Shown piece by piece: positions 1 through 4,299 of a stretch of 5,178 nt of DNA. Source of the DNA: Lentisphaeria bacterium (GTDB taxonomy: Bacteria > Verrucomicrobiota > Lentisphaeria > JABSQK01 > UBA12247); NCBI GenBank assembly GCA_003477185.1, contig DMTJ01000193.1, positions 1 to 5,178 on the forward strand, in the 5' to 3' direction. Within the stretch, counting starts at the first letter, position 1, and every line of letters begins with the position of its first letter. The translations under genes and the position numbers were made by a program. The notes beneath the pieces were generated by a model. The model worked only from the letters and a program-made list of their open reading frames with translations. It was not told the DNA's origin and did not search any database.

Positions 1-29
1 CACGGAGAGCACGGAGAGCACGGAGAAGA
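1..29. repeat. 9-bp tandem repeat, copy patch 1
   Basis: Three head-to-tail units of CACGGAGAG start at 1, 10 and 19; the last ends in a variant (CACGGAGAA). The array touches the window edge and may continue upstream. The same unit recurs at 188-214, so this is a dispersed intergenic family and not a single accident. No function is visible. Confidence 0.8.
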
Positions 30-93
30 AGGAGGGGAGAGGAGAGCCAGGAAGGTGGCCCGTAGGTATGGCGTCAGGAGGTCATGAGCGTCG

Positions 94-121
94 TCGGGAG
101 TCGGGAGTCGGTAGTCAGGAG
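94..121. repeat. 7-bp tandem repeat array (four units)
   Basis: Four contiguous 7-bp units are present: TCGGGAG at 94-100, TCGGGAG at 101-107, TCGGTAG at 108-114 and TCAGGAG at 115-121. The first two are identical and the last two each carry one change. The 7-bp period is not a multiple of three, which argues against a coding repeat. Confidence 0.8.
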
Positions 122-187
122 TCCTATCAAACCGGCAGGGAAAGGAGAAGCGTGGAGGCTGTGGGGGAGTGGGAAGGAAGACTTTAC

Positions 188-214
188 CACGGAGGTCACG
201 GAGAGCACGGAGAA
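188..214. repeat. 9-bp tandem repeat, copy patch 2
   Basis: Three units with the core CACGGAG start at 188, 197 and 206 (CACGGAGGT, CACGGAGAG, CACGGAGAA), and the array runs into AGAAAG. This is the same family as the array at 1-29. The two copies are separated by about 160 bp that include the 7-bp array. Confidence 0.8.
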
Positions 215-232
215 GAAAGAGGTGGGGAGGTT

Positions 233-275
233 GCCAGATGAATCTGGCGGTACGGGGAGAACCGCCTGAAGGCGG
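233..275. repeat. Two adjacent perfect hairpins, REP-like
   Basis: GCCAGAT (233-239) and ATCTGGC (242-248) form a 7-bp palindrome around GA. CCGCCT (262-267) and AGGCGG (270-275) form a 6-bp palindrome, also around GA. Neither is followed by a T tract, so they do not look like intrinsic terminators. The second, with its GGGACTACGA continuation, resembles short palindromes scattered between genes in many environmental bacterial genomes; I say this from general familiarity and have run no search. They could form RNA or cruciform structures or be REP-type elements. Confidence 0.55.
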
Positions 276-459
276 GACTACGAGCCCTCTACTGATGCGG
301 CAAAACTGCGCCATCATTCTGCAGGGCGGGCACCGGACCGTTATCTTGCCCCGTTCTCGGGAGCCTACCGTCACTAGCCTGCTCTCATGAATCATGTCGG
401 CCAAACTACTCGGGGTTTCGCCGTTGTGCTTCTGAGTCTCTGGTCGTTCTAACTTCTCG

Positions 460-1029
460 GTGGGTATCGCGGTAGTTGGCCATCACAACAAGGTTCCGGA
501 TGAGTGTGTGCTCTGTCATTCGATGGTTGCCTACGGGGCGCCGAACCGCTGGCACAAGCGCTCGCATCGTGGTCGCAAGCGCTGCGGGATGCAGTTTGCC
601 AGGTGGTCGGTTCGGGTTAAGCTGGGGCAGACCAAGCAGCCTAAGTACGATCCGGATGTGTGGGCGAAGCGGTTGGTCAACGCCGATCCCTACCTGGCCA
701 AAGTGCCGTATGGGACGGCTTCTGCGCAGGAGAAGGCGTTGCAGCGCTATGCATCCAGTGCTGCGGACGTGATCTCCGCAACGCGTTCGGCCTGGGACAT
801 CGCGCGGGATCGCTACAGGAGCGCAGGGATCACCTATGTTTCCCCAATGGCAGGCAGGCAGGCACGTGGCAATGAGATCAGGGACTGGAAGGCGATGCCG
901 GCTGGGACGAAGTTGATTTTGCCTGCTGAACGCCCAGAGACCCGCCAATTTCCGAGAGATTCGGCGCGGGATCGAATGGATGGTAGAAGGCCACTGCCGT
1001 GGCGCACTACCAACGAGGGGGGCGCGTAG
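460..1029 (+). CDS. Hypothetical protein with CXXCH motif and weak LysM-like C-terminal part
   Basis: I do not recognise the family. The plus frame has strongly G/C-rich third positions from about 460 to 930, whereas the overlapping minus frame gives an Arg/Pro/Leu-rich shadow, so the plus strand is favoured. From the GTG at 460 the product is 189 residues. CVLCH is at residues 16-20 and another Cys at 42, among many His, Arg and Lys; this could be a haem-attachment motif or a metal-binding cluster. Residues about 110-155 (SAWDIARDRY, then GTKLILP) loosely resemble a LysM domain, which binds peptidoglycan; this is a weak resemblance by eye. The frame is open from 436 after a TGA, so the true start is uncertain. 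A 21-residue ORF at 387-452 in another frame has a signal-peptide-like core and could be its detached beginning. The last 30 residues lose the codon bias. The gene ends 10 bp before the convergent purU. Confidence 0.45.
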   Translation: MGIAVVGHHNKVPDECVLCHSMVAYGAPNRWHKRSHRGRKRCGMQFARWSVRVKLGQTKQPKYDPDVWAKRLVNADPYLAKVPYGTASAQEKALQRYASSAADVISATRSAWDIARDRYRSAGITYVSPMAGRQARGNEIRDWKAMPAGTKLILPAERPETRQFPRDSARDRMDGRRPLPWRTTNEGGA

Positions 1030-1039
1030 GGAGACGCGA

Positions 1040-1900
1040 TCAGCTGAAGATGATGGTGCGATTGTCGTGGACGGCGATTCGCTCTTCCAGGTGCAGGCGC
1101 ACGGCGCGTGAGAGGACGATCTTCTCGTTGTCGCGGCCCTTGCGTATCAGGTCGCGCACGGGGTCGCGATGGCTGACGCGAACGGTGTCTTGATCGATGA
1201 TCGGGCCTTCGTCCAAGTCTTCAGTGACGTAGTGGGCAGTGGCCCCAATGATCTTTACGCCTCGTTCATGCGCCCGGTGATAGGGCTTGGCACCGGCGAA
1301 GGCCGGAAGAAAGGAGTGGTGGATGTTGATAATGCGCTCGCTGTAGGCAGAGGCGAAGCTGCTCGACAGAATCTGCATGTAGCGGGCCAGGACTACAAAG
1401 TCGATCGCATGTTCGGCCAGCAGGGCGAGTTGCTGGGCTTCTTGATCGGCCTTGTTATCACGTGTAACGACGAGTTGGTGAAAGTCACAGCCAAACTGCC
1501 GCGCAGTATCTGCGAAGGTATCGTGATTGCTGATTACGAGGGGGATGTCGACGTCTAATTCGCCGGACTGGGAGCGCGTAAGCAGGTCCCAGAGGCAGTG
1601 GCCCATCTGCGAGACCAAGATGGCCATGCGCGGGCGATTCCCCGGGAGGCGGATGCGCCAGTTCAGTCCCAGTGGCTCTCCGATTTCACGCGCGAACGCA
1701 TCATGAATCTGGCCGCTTGGGATGATAAAGTGGTCCAAGTCCCATTCAATCCGAATGAAGAATTGATCCGTGCTGCGATCGACATGTTGGTCGAGCTCCA
1801 GCAAGTTCCCGTGATGGTTGTGAAACCATTGAGTGATCGTCGCGACCAATCCAGTTCGGTCCGCGCATTGCGCGACCAGTATGGCACGGGAGTCCGGCAA
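1040..1900 (-). CDS. purU: Formyltetrahydrofolate deformylase PurU
   Basis: The enzyme hydrolyses 10-formyl-THF to THF and formate in the cytoplasm, supplying formate for purine synthesis and balancing the folate one-carbon pool. With the TTG start at 1900 the protein has 286 residues, close to the roughly 280 usual for PurU. Residues 7-80 are an N-terminal ACT domain (ILVAQCADRTGLVATIT). Residues about 92-275 are the formyltransferase-type catalytic domain. NIHHSFLPAF places the catalytic Asn and His at 192 and 194, and DLDEGPII places the catalytic Asp at 230; the C-terminus GNRTIIF-type ending of the family appears as DNRTIIFS. The frame stays open upstream to a GTG at 2002, which would add 34 Lys/Arg-rich residues, but those overlap the small ORF 1920-2084 and have no counterpart in the family, so I prefer TTG. 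No strong ribosome site precedes TTG; coupling to the small ORF, 19 nt upstream, is possible. Identity is certain, the start is not. Confidence 0.95.
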   Translation of the reverse strand: MPDSRAILVAQCADRTGLVATITQWFHNHHGNLLELDQHVDRSTDQFFIRIEWDLDHFIIPSGQIHDAFAREIGEPLGLNWRIRLPGNRPRMAILVSQMGHCLWDLLTRSQSGELDVDIPLVISNHDTFADTARQFGCDFHQLVVTRDNKADQEAQQLALLAEHAIDFVVLARYMQILSSSFASAYSERIINIHHSFLPAFAGAKPYHRAHERGVKIIGATAHYVTEDLDEGPIIDQDTVRVSHRDPVRDLIRKGRDNEKIVLSRAVRLHLEERIAVHDNRTIIFS

Positions 1901-1919
1901 AGCTACGCGCTGTTGCGCT

Positions 1920-2084
1920 CTACTCTTCGCCTTCGTCTTCTTCTTCCAATTCCGCCACAATCCGGGCGCGTTGGAGAGTGCGTTCGGCGCTAGTGAGGCC
2001 ACGCCACCAACGCTTTAGGTCGCTGGGCTTTTGGTCCGAATATTCGGCCCACTGATTTAAAAGACGTGCAGTCCGTTCGTTCAT
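1920..2084 (-). CDS. Small hypothetical protein, 54 residues, upstream of purU
   Basis: A minus-strand ORF runs from ATG at 2084 to TAG at 1922-1920. The product begins MNERTARLLNQWAEYSD, continues through LKRWWRGLTSAERTLQ and ends in an acidic tail (AELEEEDEGEE). It is rich in Trp, Arg and Glu and looks helical, with no signal peptide or membrane segment. AGGT at 2097-2094 lies 9 nt before the ATG, a weak Shine-Dalgarno site at suitable spacing. The stop is 19 nt before the favoured purU start on the same strand, which suggests one transcript. I do not recognise the family. The composition and ATG with ribosome site favour a real gene. The competing explanation is that this DNA is the 5' extension of purU in another frame, but that reading gives a basic, low-complexity stretch unlike PurU. 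Confidence 0.55.
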   Translation of the reverse strand: MNERTARLLNQWAEYSDQKPSDLKRWWRGLTSAERTLQRARIVAELEEEDEGEE

Positions 2085-2167
2085 CGTGCTATTACCTAAA
2101 AATAATGCTGGATAATGCCTGGCCTGCCGTTGGCTCGCACGGCTGCTCTGGCGAAAAACAAGCGCGT

Positions 2168-2196
2168 AAGGTAGTCGCAGGCCATGTTCCCGTCAA
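2168..2196 (-). promoter_or_regulatory. Candidate sigma-70-type promoter for the small ORF and purU
   Basis: On the minus strand TTGACG (2196-2191, five of six to TTGACA) is followed after 17 bp by TACCTT (2173-2168, keeping the T, A and final T of TATAAT). It sits about 84 bp before the ATG of the small ORF. The intervening leader contains a direct repeat of ATAATGC on the plus strand (2102-2108 and 2112-2118, 10-bp spacing), which could be an operator or chance. The -10 match is weak. Confidence 0.3.
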
Positions 2197-2249
2197 GCGC
2201 AGCCTCGACTGAGACTACAGACGCACTGTTGTCGGGCAGTTAGGGGTGC

Positions 2250-2496
2250 CTATTCTATCGCGATTGTGACGCTTTCGCTGTCCTCCGGCAGGGGCACGTA
2301 CGAGGCTCCGCCTTCAGCGAGGTGGTGAGGGTAGTAGGTGCGGAGCTTCGCCAAGGCGCTGTTCTTATCGCTGCCCGGGGTGAATTTGATGTGGACACTA
2401 CGCGGGCCCGGGGCGCAAGGCCCTTGCAGTGGCCTGGGTCATCACGATGCTGCACAGCAGCTCCAGGACGCGATCGAAGAGCGCGAGCAAAACGCC
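2250..2496 (-). pseudogene. Frame-split 3' remnant of an unrecognised gene
   Basis: Two consecutive minus-strand frames both look like protein. The first, about 2496 to TAG at 2400-2398, reads GVLLALFDRVLELLC then SIVMTQATARALRPGPA. The second, in a different frame from about 2396 to TAG at 2252-2250, reads VHIKFTPGSDKNSALAKL, then RTYYPHHLAEGGASYV and PLPEDSESVTIAIE. Roughly 80-85% of third positions are G or C in each, as in the intact genes, and the frame switch falls near 2396-2405. I see no start codon with a ribosome site, and repeat-like DNA begins at about 2500. The simplest reading is the C-terminal end of a gene broken by an indel and truncated upstream. A programmed frameshift, or a sequencing indel in an otherwise real gene, is also possible. 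I do not recognise the family. The longer minus frame through 2255-2605 is a shadow with poor codon use. Confidence 0.45.
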
Positions 2497-2503
2497 TGAA
2501 TCT

Positions 2504-2591
2504 CCAACAGCCAACAGCCGAAGGCAGCTGGGATGCATGCTCCACGGTCTTGATTTGGCAATTGGACATTCCGTATCGACAGTTGGATATT
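2504..2591. repeat. Short degenerate repeats in the spacer before the sulfatase
   Basis: CCAACAG occurs twice in tandem at 2504-2510 and 2511-2517, a 7-bp period as in the array at 94-121 but with a different unit. Further on, ATTGGACATT (2561-2570) and GTTGGATATT (2582-2591) are similar 10-mers about 21 bp apart. These look like worn members of intergenic repeat families. I see no clear promoter for the sulfatase: TTGGAC 2563-2568 with GATATT 2586-2591 has acceptable spacing but a poor -35. Confidence 0.45.
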
Positions 2592-2622
2592 GTCTCCATC
2601 CTCACCGAACTACGAGTGCACC

Positions 2623-4014
2623 ATGTCCCAGCCGAATATCCTTCTAATTAACTGCGACGATCTTGGCTATGGCGACCTTGGCTGCTATGGCTCGACGCGA
2701 AATAAGACGCCCCATCTCGACAACATGGCCGAGCAGGGCCTACGGTTGACCGATTTCTACGTGGCCAGCCCGATCTGCTCGCCATCGCGCGGTGCCATGA
2801 TGACCGGCTGCTATCCGCCGCGCATCGGTTTCGGCGACTTCGATGGCGCTGGCGTCCTCTTTCCCGGCGCCGCCATCGGCCTGCATCAGGACGAGCACAC
2901 CCTGCCTCAACTACTGCGCGATGCTGGCTACCGCACCAAGCTGGTCGGCAAGTGGCATTGTGGCGACCAGCCCGAGTTCCTCCCTTGCGAACGCGGCTTC
3001 GATGAATACTACGGCATCCCCTTCAGTAACGACATGGGCCGGCAGGTCGGCCATGAGCACCGCCCCCCGCTACCGCTAGTGCGCGACTCCAAAGTCATCC
3101 AGGAGCAGCCCGCCCAAGCCGGGCTCACGGAGCGCTACACCGAAGAATGCGTCCGTTTTATTCGCGACAATCAGGACGGTCCCTTCTTCCTTTACCTCGC
3201 ACACATGTACGTCCATGTCCCGCTCTTTGTCCCCCGACAATTCCTCGCGGCGTCGGAGAATGGTGGCTATGGCGGTGCTGTCGCTCACATCGACTGGACC
3301 ACCGGCGTGTTGTTGGACGAGCTGCGTGAACTCGGGATCGACGACAACTCCATCATCATCTTCACCAGTGACAACGGCTCTCGGGCCCGTGATGAGGGCG
3401 GCAGTAATGCCCCCTGCCGTGGTACCAAGGGCACCACTTGGGAAGGCGGCCAGCGCGTGCCTTGCATCATCCGCTGGCCCGATAAGATCACCGCTGGGCA
3501 GACCAGTGACGCCATCACCTCAGCCATCGACTTCCTGCCGACCCTCGCCACGCTTGCTGGGGCCATACATCCCACTGACCGCCAGATCGACGGTCTGGAC
3601 CAATCCGCCCAGTGGTTGGGCCAGTCAGCTGAATCAGTCAGAGACACATTTGTCTACTATTTCATGGATCGTCTCGAGGCTGTGCGCCAGGGAGACTGGA
3701 AGCTACATCTCGGAACCACGCGCAGCTGGGGAAAGAACCTCACCTGTGAAGAACCCGCCCTGTTCAACCTCCGCGAAGACGTGGGCGAGCAGACCAATCT
3801 TTATGCCGATCACCCGGACATCGTCGCCACCCTCCAGGACGTTGCGGACTCCGTACGCGCCGACCTTGGCGACTCATTCCAGGGCGTCGAAGGCGCTGGG
3901 CGTCGGCCGCACGGCCGCATCGAGAATCCGCAGCCGTTGACCACGTACGATCCCGATCACCCGTACATGGTCGCGATGTACGACTCTGCCGACAGTAAAG
4001 TCATGGCTGGCTAG
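2623..4014 (+). CDS. Sulfatase, arylsulfatase A-like, formylglycine (Cys) type
   Basis: The protein hydrolyses sulfate esters; the substrate cannot be read from the sequence. It has 463 residues from ATG 2623, a normal length. NILLINCDDLGYGD gives metal ligands D12 and D13. CSPSRGAMMTG gives the Cys converted to formylglycine (C52) and R56 of the C-x-P-S-R signature. GKWHCG gives K110 and H112, the AHMYVHVPLF stretch gives H198, FTSDNG gives metal ligands D250 and N251, and CRGTKGTTWEGG gives K269. All expected active-site residues are therefore present. The C-terminal domain has the family features WKLHLG and LFNLREDVGEQTNL. No signal peptide precedes the catalytic start; in-frame TTG codons at 2563 and 2590 would add only a non-hydrophobic extension, and a TGA lies at 2551. 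Activation needs a formylglycine-generating enzyme, not in this window. The ribosome site is weak (GAG region about 2610-2613). Confidence 0.95.
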   Translation: MSQPNILLINCDDLGYGDLGCYGSTRNKTPHLDNMAEQGLRLTDFYVASPICSPSRGAMMTGCYPPRIGFGDFDGAGVLFPGAAIGLHQDEHTLPQLLRDAGYRTKLVGKWHCGDQPEFLPCERGFDEYYGIPFSNDMGRQVGHEHRPPLPLVRDSKVIQEQPAQAGLTERYTEECVRFIRDNQDGPFFLYLAHMYVHVPLFVPRQFLAASENGGYGGAVAHIDWTTGVLLDELRELGIDDNSIIIFTSDNGSRARDEGGSNAPCRGTKGTTWEGGQRVPCIIRWPDKITAGQTSDAITSAIDFLPTLATLAGAIHPTDRQIDGLDQSAQWLGQSAESVRDTFVYYFMDRLEAVRQGDWKLHLGTTRSWGKNLTCEEPALFNLREDVGEQTNLYADHPDIVATLQDVADSVRADLGDSFQGVEGAGRRPHGRIENPQPLTTYDPDHPYMVAMYDSADSKVMAG

Positions 4015-4071
4015 ATGGTGCGACGTGTCTCCATGCACGCCGGGAGTTTCGGGAGAAACGCGCAGAACCGT

Positions 4072-4099
4072 TTGGCATAGGGCGGATATAGCGTAGCAT
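4072..4099 (+). promoter_or_regulatory. Candidate sigma-70-type promoter of the gcvP leader
   Basis: TTGGCA (4072-4077, five of six to TTGACA) is followed after 16 bp by TAGCAT (4094-4099, four of six to TATAAT, with the critical first T-A and last A-T). Transcription would start near 4105-4107, exactly where the base-paired structure of the glycine riboswitch begins at 4106. That agreement raises confidence. Between the sulfatase stop and this site there is only a 5-bp stem (GTTTC 4046-4050, GAAAC 4055-4059) without a T tract, so no clear terminator separates the genes. Confidence 0.5.
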
Positions 4100-4105
4100 A
4101 CTCAC

Positions 4106-4267
4106 GTTGAGGAAACCGGTGCGGGAGAGAGGTGGCTTGCCACCCGCCGAAGGTGAAAGAACTCCCCGTAAGCTCTCAGGCAAAAGGACCGTGCCGGCAT
4201 CTCAATCTCTGGAGAGCAGCCATGCGCTCACCGAAGGAGTTTACACTCTCAGGTATCTGGACAGAGC
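4106..4267 (+). ncRNA. Tandem glycine riboswitch (two aptamers)
   Basis: This is a cis-acting RNA that binds glycine, in the leader of gcvP. Aptamer 1 (about 4116-4197): P1 CCGG 4116-4119 with CCGG 4194-4197; GAGAG 4125-4129 with CTCTC 4173-4177; hairpin GGTGGC 4131-4136 with GCCACC 4139-4144; conserved GCCGAAGG at 4146-4153 and CTCTCAGGCAAAAGGAC at 4173-4189. Aptamer 2 (about 4207-4266): P1 CTCT 4207-4210 with AGAG 4263-4266; GAGAG 4212-4216 with CTCTC 4246-4250; conserved CACCGAAGGAG at 4229-4239 and CTCTCAGG then GGAC. The linker is short, about nine bases. The leader GTTGAG (4106-4111) pairs with linker CTCAAT (4201-4206), as expected for the leader-linker kink-turn described for tandem glycine riboswitches. 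The downstream gcvP matches the known role in controlling glycine breakdown. Confidence 0.95.
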
Positions 4268-4280
4268 GGGGTAATTGAAA

Positions 4281-4294
4281 CTCTCCTCGGAGAA
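4281..4294 (+). promoter_or_regulatory. gcvP: Shine-Dalgarno site of gcvP within a small hairpin (expression platform)
   Basis: GGAGAA (4289-4294) is a good ribosome-binding site 5-7 nt before the GTG at 4300, and it decides that start. TCTC (4282-4285) can pair with GAGA (4290-4293) around a four-base loop, covering most of the site. The pyrimidine stretch CTCTCC (4281-4286) is also complementary to GGAGAG (4211-4216) inside aptamer 2. There is no T tract between the aptamer and the start codon, so control is more likely at translation than at termination. The direction of the switch cannot be settled by eye. Confidence 0.6.
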
Positions 4295-4299
4295 CACCT

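Larger units (their letters stand above)
1..435. other. Non-coding, repeat-bearing intergenic stretch
   Basis: I find no convincing gene here. The open frames are short, in Arg/Gly/Glu-rich translations that arise from purine-rich repeats, and they lack the G/C third-position bias of the genes further on. The stretch holds two patches of 9-bp repeats, one array of 7-bp repeats and two adjacent perfect hairpins, each listed separately. From 276 to 386 I see nothing specific. A 21-codon ORF with a hydrophobic core begins at ATG 387 and stops at 450-452; it is discussed under the gene that follows. Confidence 0.6.

Noticed and set aside
1..214. CRISPR-like array
   Set aside because: Units are 7-9 bp, tandem without unique spacers, and there are no cas genes.
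406..948. 180-residue minus-strand ORF
   Set aside because: Arg/Pro/Leu-rich translation typical of the antisense of a G+C-rich gene; the plus frame at 460-1029 has the better codon bias.
990..1003. Terminator between the hypothetical gene and purU (GCCAC-TGCC-GTGGC)
   Set aside because: Five-base stem with no T tract on either strand; too weak to call, although its position downstream of purU is suitable.
1169..1993. Plus-strand ORFs (1169-1558 and 1598-1993)
   Set aside because: They lie opposite purU, whose minus-strand protein carries all family motifs; these are antisense shadows.
2255..2605. 116-residue minus-strand ORF and overlapping plus-strand ORF 2322-2651
   Set aside because: Composition and third-position use are poor. 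The protein-like signal lies in the two other minus frames described as a remnant.
3215..3940. 241-residue plus-strand ORF inside the sulfatase
   Set aside because: Ser/Pro/Arg-rich out-of-frame reading of the sulfatase gene, whose own frame has a complete active site.
4046..4059. Terminator after the sulfatase (GTTTC-GGGA..-GAAAC)
   Set aside because: Five-base A/T-containing stem and no following T run.
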